62,000 bases of DNA from contig JACVTC010000115.1 in NCBI GenBank assembly GCA_016946835.1, positions 40,001 through 102,000 of the forward strand. The letters are read 5' to 3'. Below are positions 1 to 12,084 of this stretch, in pieces. The stretch comes from Neocallimastix lanati (nom. inval.) (Eukaryota; Neocallimastigomycota; Neocallimastigomycetes; Neocallimastigales; Neocallimastigaceae). The translations under genes were made by a program, and so were the position numbers. Below the pieces are notes generated by a model that was given only the letters and a program-made list of their open reading frames with translations, was not told the origin of the DNA and did no database searches. The first letter of the stretch is position 1, and each line of letters starts with the position of its first letter.

Positions 1-764
1 ATTTTTATTTTTATTTTTATTTTTATTCCTATTTTTACTCTTATTCCTATTCTTATTCTTATTTTTTTTCTTTTTATTTTTTGAAAAATATAAATAATTT
101 ATAATAAATAATTCACATTTATAACACTATTTATTGTATTTAATTTTGTTATTTTTTTTTTTTTATTTATTTTATTTTGTTTTGTTTCTTTTCGCTTCGT
201 TTCGTTTTAAATTTATTTTTATTTTTATTTTTTTTTTTATTTTATTTTACATTTTTAAATTAAAATTATAAAATATTTTTAATTTCTGAAGCACTTATAT
301 GAAAAATAACTTTTTAAAAAAAAAAAAATTGGTATAAAAAAAGAATAAAAAAAATTTTTTTTTTTAATTTTTTTTTTTTTTTTATACCATTCTATTTTTT
401 ATATTAATTCTATTATTTAATAAATAATTAATAGTTATTAATAATTAATTAAAAATAAATAATATATATGCTATATATAATTTAATATCTTATTAAAAAA
501 AAAAAAAAAAAAAAAATTTTTTTTTTTTTGATATCTTAAATTATTTAATAGTTAACTTTTTTTTTTTTTTTTTTTTTATTCTATTAAAAAAAGCTGGCTT
601 TAAACAAACACACACAAATAAAAAAAAAAAATAAAAATAAAAATAAAAATAAAAAGCTTTTTAATATTTTTTAATTATTTTATCTATTAAACTAATATAT
701 TTATTTATCTATTTAATACATATAAATATATATATATATTACTTATATAAATTCAAAAAAATTA

Positions 765-806
<42 letters not shown>

Positions 807-835
807 TATAATAATAATAAAACAAAAAAAAAAAT
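1..835. other. A/T-rich intergenic DNA upstream of the first gene
   Basis: No gene is seen. The left edge is an ATTTTT array (about 1-60). After it come alternating poly(T) and poly(A) runs of 15-20 nt, a short CA-rich patch near 605-617, and an AAT microsatellite (about 765-815) just before the start codon at 836. The 5' flank of that gene must lie here, but no promoter motif stands out from the A/T background. Confidence 0.6.
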
Positions 836-1426
836 ATGAAAGTTGGTTATCAAGGAGATATAGGAAGCAACTCAGAAGCTGCAGCAAAATCTTATTATTT
901 AAATAATAGTTGTAATCATAATTGTCGTAATAATACTAAAGAAAATAATAATTCTTATGAATTTATTCCTCTCCTAAATTCCAAAGATGTATTTGACGAT
1001 TTAATTAAAGAAAAAATTAATATTGGAGTGGTAGCAATTAAAAATTCGTTAGCGGGAGAAGTTCAAGAAACCAAAGAAGCCTTAAAAACTATCAATCCAA
1101 AATGTATTGATACCATCACCATACCCATACACCATTGCCTATTTTGTAAAGGGAATATAAAGGACTGTTCTGTTGTGATGTCGCATCCACAAGCACTAAA
1201 ACAAACCAAAAATCGAAGGAATAAAGAATTTTCATGGTTATCAGAATTGGAAGTAGGAGATCAGGCCAAAGCCGCAAAGGATTTATCAGAAAACAAATAT
1301 CCAGATAATTATGCTGTTATTTGTCGTAAAAATGCTGGTGAGGCTGTAGGTTTAAATTTAGTTGCAGAAAATATTGAAGATGACCCTTCCAATGAAACGA
1401 CATTTGGTGTATTTATAAAAGAATAA
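836..1426 (+). CDS. Prephenate dehydratase-like domain protein, no ACT domain
   Basis: Single-exon gene of 196 residues starting at an ATG preceded by an A-rich stretch. Prephenate dehydratases convert prephenate to phenylpyruvate in phenylalanine synthesis. Family marks: N-terminal GYQGDIGSNSEAAA (like the GPEGTFSE loop), VVAIKNSLAGEV near residues 64-75 (the PIENS..G motif), VMSHPQALKQT near 112-122 (the SHPQAL motif), and a C-terminal NETTFGVF where the family usually has N-x-TRF. The catalytic Thr can be aligned, but the Arg of TRF is Thr here. The protein ends right after this motif and lacks the regulatory ACT domain of the usual fungal enzyme (PHA2, about 300 residues). Its compact form resembles small bacterial proteins, so transfer from rumen bacteria is plausible but unproven. 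A non-aromatising relative such as the BacA-type prephenate decarboxylases is an alternative. The fold is confident; the exact reaction is not. Confidence 0.8.
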   Translation: MKVGYQGDIGSNSEAAAKSYYLNNSCNHNCRNNTKENNNSYEFIPLLNSKDVFDDLIKEKINIGVVAIKNSLAGEVQETKEALKTINPKCIDTITIPIHHCLFCKGNIKDCSVVMSHPQALKQTKNRRNKEFSWLSELEVGDQAKAAKDLSENKYPDNYAVICRKNAGEAVGLNLVAENIEDDPSNETTFGVFIKE

Positions 1427-1883
1427 CTCCTACATTTCAGATTATAAAAACAGAAAAAAAAAAAAAAAAAAATAGAAAAACATTAATATATATTATTATT
1501 TTAACAATAAAATAATAAACAGTATTTAAATTATTAATTTTTTTTTAAATATAATCAACAAATTATTTTATTTTTGTTTTTATTTTTATTTTTTTATAAT
1601 TCAAAATAATAATTTAATTTAGTTTTCAATAATTTAATAATGTTAAAACTAAAATTATCTTAACTTCGATTTTAAAAATACATGTATATATATCAATGTG
1701 AAGATAAAGTGAAAAAATTCTCATAGTAGTTTCGAAATTTCAATTAATTTATATATAAAACTATTTTATGAATATATTTTAAGGCAATAAGCAATATGAA
1801 AGAATAGATATCAATATATCAATATATTTGTATTTATACATATACAGACAATAATCATAAAAAAATAATAAAAATAAAAATAA

Positions 1884-1919
<36 letters not shown>

Positions 1920-2648
1920 AATTAATATAAAAATAAAAATAGATATAATGAAAAAAAAAATAATAAAGATATATAAATTAAAATTAAATCAAAAATTTGA
2001 AATTCGAAATACGAAATTCGAAATTCGAAATTTGAATTTGAAATGTGAAATGTGAAATGTGAAATTTGGAATTTAGAATTTAGAATTTAGAATTTAGAAT
2101 TTAAAATTTAAAATTTAGACTTTGAAATTAAGTTGAAATTGTAATTCTATTCAAACCCTACTTTTATCTATTTAAAAAAAGATAGTCCAAATTTTATATA
2201 TATACATTTATAGTACTAATTTTCAATAAGTACAATAAAAATAATAAATATTCTTACAATTATTAACAATTAAATACTTTTAAGCATTCATCTTTAATAA
2301 AGTATTGACGATAATAAAAAAAAAAAAATAATAATAATAAAATCAATAATATTAAAAAATAATAAAGAAAAAAAAAATTATAAAATATTTTATTTCATTT
2401 TTATTTATTATTTATAAATAACTGATATTAGTTGTCGTTAATCTTTTTAGAATAATTTCCATAAAATATTCATATATATATATATATATAAATACTTTAA
2501 ATATTTAAGGACAAATTAATAACATAGGTTTTAAATTTTTTTCTTTTTTTTTTTATTTATAGCTAATGATATATATTTCAAACTCAAATTATCATTGAAA
2601 ATCAGATTAATATATATATATTAAATCATTTATGAACTTATATATAAT

Positions 2649-2681
<33 letters not shown>

Positions 2682-2704
2682 ATAAAAAATTGTACATTTT
2701 GATT

Positions 2705-2735
<31 letters not shown>

Positions 2736-3322
2736 GTTTTTAGTTTTATTTTTAAGTTTTATTTTTAGTTTTATTTTTTTTATTTTTAATTTTTTTTTTT
2801 TTTTTTTTTTTTTTGTATATTTATTTTTAATTAATTTGCTTTTTTTTTTTTTTTTTTTTTTTTGTATATTTATTTTTAATTAATTTGCTTTTTTTTTTTT
2901 TTTTTTTTTTTTTTCTATTGTATTTTTAATGTGAATATGTTCTTTTATTAAATAAGGTAGTTAATTTAATTAAAATTTTTAAATATTAATTGGGATTTTT
3001 AGTAAATTAATAAATTGATTTTTTTTTTTTTTTATTTTTTAATACTACTATGATTATTATTATTCTTATTACTTTTTATTTTCTCTCTCTTTTTTATTGT
3101 ATTGATTTTTTTTTTCCCCTTTTTTTTTTTTTTTTTTTTTTTTGTTTATTTCTTACTGATATATTATTAAACATAGAAATATTTATTATTATTATTATTA
3201 TTATTATATAATATTTTTAATTATTGAATATTTAAATAAATATATATGTATTTATTATTATTAATATTATTAATTATTATATAATATTTTTAATTATTGA
3301 ATATTTAAATAAATATATATGC

Positions 3323-3371
<49 letters not shown>

Positions 3372-3520
3372 TTTTAATTTAATAATTAAATAAATAATTT
3401 TATTGTATTTTTTATTATTTTATTTTATTTTTTATTTTTTTAATTTTTTTTTCAATTTTTTTTTTTTTATTTTTATTTTTTTATTTTTTCGTTTTTTTAT
3501 TTTATTTTATTCTACTTTAT
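1427..3520. other. Intergenic A/T-rich DNA with simple repeats
   Basis: No coding region. It contains an AAT microsatellite near 1880-1920, a GAAATTC-type array (annotated separately), two copies of a TGTATATTTATTTTTAATT unit followed by poly(T) (about 2814-2900), and two copies of a 40-bp A/T unit about 72 bp apart (about 3209-3248 and 3281-3321). A long ATT tract lies just before the convergent deacetylase gene. Confidence 0.6.
1998..2120. repeat. Degenerate GAAATTC / GAATTTA tandem array
   Basis: A short-period array (7-8 bp). It drifts from GAAATTC units through GAAATGT units to GAATTTA units, giving stepwise variants. It looks like slippage growth of a simple repeat, with no coding content. 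Confidence 0.7.
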
Positions 3521-4711
3521 TTATTGATAGGCTTTACGACCAACACATTCCGACATCGTAACTAATTTATATCCTTTATCTTTCATATAATCAATTTCAG
3601 CTCGAACAAGATTTAAAACTCGATCTCTTGTTATCGTCTCATAGAAACAATGACTCAATGAAATAATGGGTTCCCCGAGATGCTGTCTAAATTGTGAAAT
3701 GGCATAGTCAATATCACCACTATTACTCCAATCCAAGGTATCCACATTCCACATAATTACCCCGGTATATCCAAGATTTCCAAGGGTATTCACCACGGTG
3801 GAATTAGAACATCCTGATCCGTAAGGTGGTCTCACAAATGCAGGTTTGACGCCAATAATATTTTCAAGAGCCCCTTCCAGTAATTTCATTTGATTTTCTA
3901 TTTCTGCTTTCGATTGTTTATTAAGATTGACATGATGATAGGTATGACTTCCAATTTCGTGACCTTCATTGTACATCCTTTTAATAATTCTTTTACCCTG
4001 GCTACTATTAATATTCATGACATTATTTCCGTTAACGAAGAAGGTGGCCTTCACCCCATGCGTTTTAAGAAAATCTAAAAGATATTCATCGTACATATAG
4101 GGACCATCATCAAATGTAAGGGCCCAATGCTTTTTATTTAAACATTTTTCAAAAACTTTAATACCAACAGTACTACCTATTTTTTTACTCTGAGAGGAGG
4201 AATAGCAGAGTCCATAGTCACTTTGACAATTATTACTACAATAAGTAGCACCGGTACCACACCAACCATATTTACTACAGCATTGACCCTCTGGACATGA
4301 TTTCTTTCCATAACTTTGACCACAACGACCATCGGATGAAATAGATTTGGTGGGGGAAGTGGAGCATTGGCCATAGGCCTTCTGACAACCTGATCCACAA
4401 TAATCATCATCACTTCCACACCAACCATGAACACTACAACATTCTCCGTTGGAACAAGATTTACCACCATATTCTGGTCCACAACGACCATCTAATGAAA
4501 TGCTGTGAGATTTACAAGTACCATATTTTGGTTGACATCCGGTACCACAATGGTCATCGGTGGTTCCACAATAACCATATTCACTACAACAATATCCTGG
4601 GGGACAGCTTACCCCTTGACCACATTTACCTGGTTTAGTAGTAGTAGTAGTAGTAGAAGTATAGGCTTTCACTATTAAAGGAATAATATATAGATATTGT
4701 AAAAGTTTCAT
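3521..4711 (-). CDS. Secreted chitin/polysaccharide deacetylase with three CBM18 modules
   Basis: 396 residues, one exon. An N-terminal signal peptide (about 1-16, hydrophobic LLQYLYIIPLIV) and a Thr-rich spacer lead into three chitin-binding type 1 (hevein/CBM18) modules at about 30-67, 77-116 and 130-169. Each is Cys-rich with the CCS.YG.CG core. A NodB-homology domain follows (about 195-385) with all five carbohydrate-esterase family 4 motifs: TFDDGP (199-204, metal-binding Asp 201/202), SHTYHH (His 256 and His 260), RPPYG (294-298), DTLDW (324-328) and a LSH histidine (354). The enzyme should remove N-acetyl groups from chitin or related glycans at the cell surface; the CBM18 modules anchor it to chitin. 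It is the most GC-balanced stretch in the left half of the window. Intact active-site residues argue that it is functional. Substrate (own wall chitin versus other acetylated glycan) is not decided by sequence. Confidence 0.95.
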   Translation of the reverse strand: MKLLQYLYIIPLIVKAYTSTTTTTTKPGKCGQGVSCPPGYCCSEYGYCGTTDDHCGTGCQPKYGTCKSHSISLDGRCGPEYGGKSCSNGECCSVHGWCGSDDDYCGSGCQKAYGQCSTSPTKSISSDGRCGQSYGKKSCPEGQCCSKYGWCGTGATYCSNNCQSDYGLCYSSSQSKKIGSTVGIKVFEKCLNKKHWALTFDDGPYMYDEYLLDFLKTHGVKATFFVNGNNVMNINSSQGKRIIKRMYNEGHEIGSHTYHHVNLNKQSKAEIENQMKLLEGALENIIGVKPAFVRPPYGSGCSNSTVVNTLGNLGYTGVIMWNVDTLDWSNSGDIDYAISQFRQHLGEPIISLSHCFYETITRDRVLNLVRAEIDYMKDKGYKLVTMSECVGRKAYQ

Positions 4712-5156
4712 TTTTTTTTTTTTTTATATTAAATTCTATTTAAAAATTTTTTTTTTTTTTTGAATATTTTTATTTTATAAACTTTTTTAATGTTAATGTT
4801 TTCTGAATAAATGAATTTAACAATATATCATTTAATATTAATTAAAAGTAATATATTTTATGAATATATAAGATAATATTTTAATATTTCTAACTTCTTG
4901 TAAATTTTTAATAATTATTTTGAATAATTAATTACTGAAATGATAGAAATGATATCTTTAATGAATAATTAAAAAATACTAAATAAATATATAAATAATA
5001 ATGTTAATGTTAATGGTAATAATGTTAATAATAATTAAGGAGATTAAAAATTTAAAAAAAAAGAAAAAAGAAATTTTTTCTTTCTAATGAATTTTTCTTT
5101 TCTGTATATTAAATATATAATAAATTTTTAATAATAATAAACCATCATCAAATAAC

Positions 5157-5188
<32 letters not shown>

Positions 5189-5659
5189 CGTAATTAACAA
5201 TTTTAGAATTTTAAAAATTTAAATAAATAAAAAAAAAAAAAAAAAAAATTTTTAATCAAAATGTACATTTTTTTTTTTTATTCTTTTTATTATTATAATT
5301 ATTATTATTAACTTTTTAATTTAAAGTTTATAAAATAGGATTATATCGGAATTCGAGGATCATGATATAAAAATGATAATAATAATAACAATAATAATAA
5401 ATAAATAGTTAATAAATTAATAAATAAATAAATAAAGACAGGAAAAACTATTTTAATTTTTATTTTTTTTTTTTTTTTTATATTTATATATATATATAAT
5501 TTTATTTTTAAAAAATTATCAATTAAAAATTCATTATTTCAATTATTGGAAGAGTTTAGAATAATTTTTATTTCTACCATGATTTAATATTTTTTTTAAT
5601 ATTAGTTTATTTACTCACACCTATTACACAACATACTATAAAGATTAATAATAATGACG

Positions 5660-5696
<37 letters not shown>

Positions 5697-6205
5697 TATT
5701 TTTAAAATCAATGAAAAAAAAATATATATACTTTATATAAATTAGTTTAATAAGTATATCATTAATAAATTAATAATATTTTATAATTTAATTTTAAATT
5801 TTTTTTTTTTAAAAATGTTACTAATCATAAGTAAGTAAATAAATTTATATATAAATGATTATGCATTGATGGACCATACCTCATAGATAATTAATAATAA
5901 ATATTTTTTGTTTATAATGGATAAATTATGATTAATATAACAAAATTCTAAAATATAAAGAATTATGATGCATAAAGATGAAATTTAGTTTTTTAGGTTG
6001 ATATGATAAATAAAGTTTAAATTTTTTAGGGAAATAATTCATAATTCTTCTAGTCATACTTTTTATTTAATAGTATAATTTAAAAAAAAAAAAAAAAAAA
6101 AAAAATAATAAAAAATAAAAATAAATAAATAAATAATGTTGTTTATACTAATAATGTTATATTATAATTAATTTATAAAAGACTAAGATCAAGAAATATA
6201 GCAAT

Positions 6206-6246
<41 letters not shown>

Positions 6247-6329
6247 AACAATATCATAAGTTTAAATTTACATTTATTCTATATTATTTGAAAGACATCA
6301 TTATGTATTCGCCAAATGTAGTTTATATA

Positions 6330-6365
<36 letters not shown>

Positions 6366-6919
6366 TCTATGCAATTATTACACTATATTATATTAAGAAT
6401 TATATAAAAAATAATAGTAATTGTAATAAATAAATGTAGTACAATAAATACTGTTAATGAGGTGGCAAACGTACTATAGATATAAAAGATAGAGTATAAA
6501 GTTTTATTTGTTTTATTTACTTTATTTGCTATATTCTATTTATTTATTAATTCATTTACTTATTTATTTATTTACTTATTTATTTATTTATTTATTTACT
6601 TATTTATTATTTTTCGAATAAAAAAAAATTTTATTTTTTCTAATATTTTTATTAAAAATAATTCAATATTTAAAAAGAAGTTTTTAATGAACCATGCAAC
6701 CTATAAAATACATTATAAATATATACATGTAAATTTCTTTTTTCATTATTTTATTATTTTATATTTCATAATGTAATTCATAATCTATAAGATTATTAAA
6801 TAAAATATATATTAATTATATAATTCATAATTCACCATATAATATTTAATTTTTATAATAAATTCTATAATATAAAAATACACATTTATAATAAATTTTT
6901 AATATTTAAAATATTTTCA

Positions 6920-6956
<37 letters not shown>

Positions 6957-7166
6957 ACAAAACATTTTTCGATTCTATAATAGTTAATAAGGTATCTTTA
7001 TTTTAAAAAAGATATATAAAATTTAGAAGGATTTAGGATTAAATAAATCTATCCACCATAAATTTTATGTAAATAATTAATTAATGCTGATATTTATACT
7101 TTCTATTCTAAATATTTTTATAATAGTTTATTGTAAGAGTATATATTATATTTCAATAATTTTTTT

Positions 7167-7198
<32 letters not shown>

Positions 7199-7468
7199 AG
7201 AAGTAATCTTAAATTACACAGTGATTACATATAATTTTAAATATAAATAACTATAGAGTATATAGTGTAAAATAGAAATTTTTTATTTATTTTTTTTTTT
7301 TTTTTAGTTTAAACAAATATTTGTAATTAAGCTATATATTAGGAATAATTAATTAATTAATTAATTAATTTATTCACTATTATATTCTTAAATGTTTATG
7401 AATGTTTCATTCCATCAATTTTATTTAGTTAATTATTAATTATTATTTATAGATTGATATAATTAATA

Positions 7469-7531
7469 ATATATTTAGTTTTTTCTTTAAATTTAAAAAA
7501 AAAAAAAAACTAAAGAAAAACCAAATATATT
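7469..7531. repeat. Short inverted repeat / hairpin
   Basis: Arms of about 21 bp (AATATATTTAGTTTTTTCTT and the reverse complement of its diverged partner) flank a 21-nt A-rich loop. The arms differ at about one or two positions. Possibly a tiny foldback element or chance palindrome in A/T-rich DNA. Confidence 0.45.
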
Positions 7532-7683
7532 AAATTTTTATCTAATTATAACATAGTTAAATTAATAATACTAAAAGTAAATGAATAGTATATTTATATA
7601 TATATATATATTTTTGGATTTTTTTTAATGATTTTTTTTTTTGTTATCATATTATTTTTATATTTATATATATATATATTTTT

Positions 7684-7916
7684 ATTTTCTATTTTTATTT
7701 TTTATTTTTTATTTTTTATGTTTTATTTTTTATTTTTTATTTTTTATTTTCTATTTTCTATTTATATTTTTTATTTTTTATTTTTTATTTTTTATTTTTT
7801 ATTTTTTATTTTTTATTTTTTATTTTTTATTTTTTATTTTTTATTTTTTATTTTTTATTTTTTATTTTTTATTTTTTATTTTTTATTTTTTATTTTTTAT
7901 TTTTTATTTTTATTTT
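7684..7916. repeat. TATTTTT heptanucleotide array
   Basis: About thirty near-perfect copies of TATTTTT with a few TATTTTC variants at the left end. Because the unit is 7 nt, all three frames stay open for more than 100 codons, giving spurious Phe/Tyr-rich reading frames. Confidence 0.85.
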
Positions 7917-8041
7917 ATTTTTTACTTAATTTATTATTATTATGTATGTTTATATATATATATATTTAAATATTTATATATGATAAATATTTTTTTAAAA
8001 AATTAAATTCTATATTTATTATTATTATTTTTTTTTTTTCT

Positions 8042-8075
<34 letters not shown>

Positions 8076-8252
8076 TTTTATTTTTTGTTTTAATTTATTT
8101 TTAGGGATTATTATTAATATTTTTTAATTATTACGATAATATCTAAAAATACTGAATGAAACCATTTCTATAATTAAATATATATATATATATATATATA
8201 TTTTTCTATAAATAAATAAATAAAAGAAAATTTTATTTTTTTTTTTTTTTTT

Positions 8253-10110
8253 TTACAATATACTTAATATGAAACCAGCATATATACCTAAACTTTGAAT
8301 AATAATTCCTTCATATAATCTATCTTTAGATAATCCAACAACTTTTACCAAACTATTTTTATTAGCTTTATATTCATAAATACTAAACTCTATATTTCTA
8401 ATAATATCTCCTTGAGGAAATGGTTTATACTTATTTTCTTTAGATTCACTAACGTAAAAATCTACAATATTCTTATATTTATTTATTTGTAATTGATGCA
8501 TATCAATATCTACACTTTTGGTATCGTTTGAAATGACAGAACTACTCTTACTTTTTAACAATTTACTTCCTTTTTTTTTAAAAAAACTACGTTTGCCCTT
8601 TTTATCTCTTTTTTTATATTTTAATGGTGAAATTGGATTTTTTATCACTTCCAAAATATAATTATCTTGAATTTTTTCTGCTAAATCGATTGGAGATATT
8701 CCTTTTTTATTTTTAATATTAGGATTGGCATGATTAAACATTAACACATTAACAATCTCATCATTGCCAATATCTACAGCATAATAAAGGGCAGTATTAC
8801 CAAGATAATCTTGACAATCCGGGTCACAATTATTAATTAAAAGCAATCGAACGATCTCAAAATGGCCTAATTTAGAAGAGATGATTAAAGCATTTTCATT
8901 TTTATCATTGACTTGATGAATGATGTCTTTTTTCTTACTAATAATATATTTTATGGTGTCAATATCATTTCTTATACAGAAATACATAAGGAGATTATTA
9001 TTATATTTATCTAAATAGTTAAATGGATATTTATCACTAGTTAAAAAGAATTTTTTTAAATATTTATTATTTAATTTCATACAAAGGGAATAGACATCAT
9101 CATTCTTATCATTATTAAAGGAAAGATCCAATTCACAATTTTTCATCAAATAATAAACTGTACAAAAGTCTTCAATCATAAGAAAATACATAATAGGGGA
9201 ATTTCCTTCATCATCAATCACTACATTAAAATTATATTTGTTATCTGCAAAACATTTCAAGATATAAATATACGGTTGAATATAAGTTGGATGAATACTA
9301 TATCTAGCTTTTTCGATCATTTGAATAAGTTTTTTCATAATGTTTTGTGCGTTTTCTTCATTAATATCTGGTGATTGAGGAATTACTTCAAGCACTTCAT
9401 GACAACCTTTTTCGATTAAATACATATGCGCCGAATATCCATTATTATCTGTAATATTAAAATCAACATCCTTTTGACAGACGATGACTTTAGCTGCTTT
9501 ATATAATTCCTTTTTACAACAATAAATAAGAATGGTTTCATGATTTTTATTTGTATGATTAATATCTACTTTTTTATGCTCTGGAAGATTAAAAAATATT
9601 CTCAGAGTATTAATATTATTGAGGGCATGAAATAATACTGTTTCATTATTTTTATCTGCAATATGTAAACATTTTTTATCAGGATAAATTTCTACATAGT
9701 ACTGAACAACGAACAACAAATCAGGGTTTTCTGCAGCATGCATTAATGCCGTCATACCATTTTCATCTACTACACATGGATTAAAATTCAAGTTAAAAAG
9801 CCAATTGATTAGTTTTTTGTTTTTTTGTTTACAAGCATTTATTAGAATATCACTGTTTTTAAATTTTTTAAAAACAAATTTAAATAAATCATGTTTTAAT
9901 ATTTTTTTCACTAAATTTAAACTATATTTCTCCTTAAAAATTTTATCATTAAGTCTTTTCACAAAACTTTCCTTATAACTTTCATCTCCGGTTTCACCCA
10001 AGTATTGATTTACAATGATTTCATTCGTAGTAATTAAATTTAAACATTTTTTGACATTTTTTTTGTTTTAATTGTTCAAAAAAAGTATTCTCAAAATTTT
10101 TATATTCCAT
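8253..10110 (-). CDS. Ankyrin-repeat protein with hydrophobic C-terminal tail (paralogue 1)
   Basis: The open frame covers 8253-10001 and beyond (at least 582 residues) but has no in-frame ATG upstream. The first plausible ATG is at 10110 in another frame. A one-nucleotide shift in the A8 run near 10050 would connect a short N-terminal segment to the frame, so the true start is probably 10110, with an indel (real or sequencing). The protein carries about ten ankyrin units (for example DENGMTALMHAAENPDLL and DYLGNTALYYAVDIGNDEIV), then a Lys/Ser-rich basic stretch (KKRDKKGKRSFFKKKGSKLL), a conserved FYVSESKENKYKPFPQGDI motif and a terminal hydrophobic segment (GIIIQSLGIYAGFILSIL) like a tail anchor. 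Repeat order and tail match the neighbour at 13889-15850, so the two arose by duplication. Ankyrin repeats mediate protein binding; partner and membrane are unknown. Confidence 0.8.
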
Positions 10111-11810
10111 TTACTATAAATATATACGTTTTTTTTTTTTTTTTTTTTTTTTTTGTGAATTTAATATTTTTAATTATATATATATGTGTTTATTTATTTT
10201 TTTTTTCTTTGGAGGGGAATCTTTAATATTTTTAATTATATTAACTATTATGTATATTTTTTTTTTTCGAGCTTTCATTTCATTTATATATATATCTATT
10301 TATATATTTATATATAAATATTTTTTTTTTAAAAAAACTTCAAAATATTTATAACAACTATTTTGAAAAAAAAATATATATATAAATAAATATATATATT
10401 TTTTTTAAATTATTTATTCATATAACTTTATAAGTCAAACTTTATTTTTTTAAGTTAAGAAAATAAAAAAAAAAAAATAAAAAAAAAAAAAAAAAAAAAA
10501 TTAAAAGAAAATAAAGATAATAAAAAAAAAAAAAAATACAGAAAATATTTTTTTATTCAATTTTTTTTTTTTAACATATTCTTTCATATTTAAGCAATGT
10601 AATGTTTAATATATTAATATGTAATTTAATGTATATTCTTTTAATTAATTATTTATTTTATCAAATATATTCAGTAAAATAAAAAAATTAAATAAATAAA
10701 TAAAAAAAGAATTTAAATAAATATTTAATATTCTATAATTAATAAAGTTTTTATATTAAATTAAAATAATTTAGTGTAACATTTCACATTTAAATTTATT
10801 TTTTTTTTAAAAAAAAAATTAAAAATTAAAAAATTAAAAAATTAAAAAATAGTATATATATTATTTATATATATTATTTATATATATTATTTATATATAA
10901 TATATTTAAACCTATTGAAAAGTTAAGGTTTTATATTTTTTAAAAGTTAAAACTTTTTTTTTTTCTTCTAATAATTATGACATTTTTACTTAATATCATT
11001 TTACTTAATATCATTTTTACTTAATTGATTAAATACTTATTTCTTAGAAAAATGGATTCAGATTACCATTCAACTATCTAAAAGAATATAACTCTTTTTA
11101 TTTTTATTTTTATATTTTTATATTTTTATATTTTCATTTATAATTACTTATTTATAATTACTTATTTATAATTATTTATAATTATTTATTGATTGATTGA
11201 TTAAATAATGGATGGTCACTTGAATAAAAAAAAAAATAAAATAAATAAAAATCCCTTTAATGTAGTAATTTCAAATTCAATTTCACCAACACTGTTCTTA
11301 TAAAAAAATTTTACATTAAAGGAGTAAAAAAAATGAATTTTCTTCTTCTTCATTGGCTACATTAAAAAAATTTTTTTTTTTCTTCGATTTTAATAATTTA
11401 ATGATTTACAAAAAAAAAAAAAAAAAAAAAAAAAATTATTTTAATTATTTTAATAATTTTAATATCCATAAAAAATTTTAATTTTTATTTTAATTTAATA
11501 TCCAAAAAAAAAAAAAAAAAAAAAAATAATAAAAAATAATAATAAATAAAAAATAATTTTTTGATTTTAATAATTTTTTAATTATGGTGGATATAATTTG
11601 GCATAAAAATCATTGATCTCTTTTTTTTTTTTTGAACTTTGACAACTTACTTCATTTAAATCGATAAAAGATGTTTCATTTCATTTCATTTAGGAATTCT
11701 CAATTCAAAGACATGATCATAATTAATACTTTGTAATAAAAATAATTTTTTTTTATCTTATAATTTCTTTTTTCAATTAAATTAAAAAAAAATAATACTA
11801 ATAAAAATAA

Positions 11811-11927
11811 AAATAAAAGTCGATTATGAAGAAAGAACAAAAAGCATTTTTTATAAAAAAAAAAAAATAAAATAAAGTTAATAATGAATGAAAAAAACTT
11901 TTCTTTCTTTATAATCGACTTTTATTT
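11811..11927. mobile_element. Small foldback (MITE-like) inverted repeat
   Basis: Two 27-bp arms, 11811-11837 and 11901-11927, are reverse complements with one mismatch (AAATAAAAGTCGATTAT then AAGAAAGAA). A 63-nt A-rich loop separates them. This is more than chance in A/T-rich DNA because the arms include CGATTAT and AAGTCG. It may be a short non-autonomous foldback element; no target duplication is clear. Confidence 0.5.
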
Positions 11928-12084
11928 TAATTATCTTTATTTTAGGATAGTATTTGTATACCATTAGTATTTATCAATTTTACTAAAAATATAAAATAGT
12001 ATAGCATTTTCATGAATTTTTTTTTTTTTTTTTTTTGTTTTGAATAATTAATACCAATTTTCATTTACAGTTTTTTTTTTTTTT

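Larger units (their letters stand above)
4712..8252. other. Long gene-free A/T-rich intergenic region
   Basis: 3.5 kb without a supportable gene. It holds many poly(A)/poly(T) tracts (for example A-runs near 5658-5694, 6208-6244 and 6925-6953), TA dinucleotide runs (6331-6361), TTTA-type repeats (6536-6605) and the TATTTTT array listed separately. Open frames through these arrays encode only Phe/Tyr/Ile/Leu strings and are artefacts. Both flanking genes are on the minus strand, so the 5' part of the deacetylase and the 3' part of the ankyrin gene lie here. Confidence 0.6.

Noticed and set aside
4177-4491. Val-rich minus-strand frame and a plus-strand frame at 3890-4078
   Set aside because: Alternative-frame shadows inside the deacetylase gene, whose own frame carries all domain motifs.
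7628-8006. Two overlapping frames of more than 110 codons rich in Phe, Tyr, Ile and Leu
   Set aside because: They run through a 7-nt TATTTTT array, which keeps all frames open; no coding signal.
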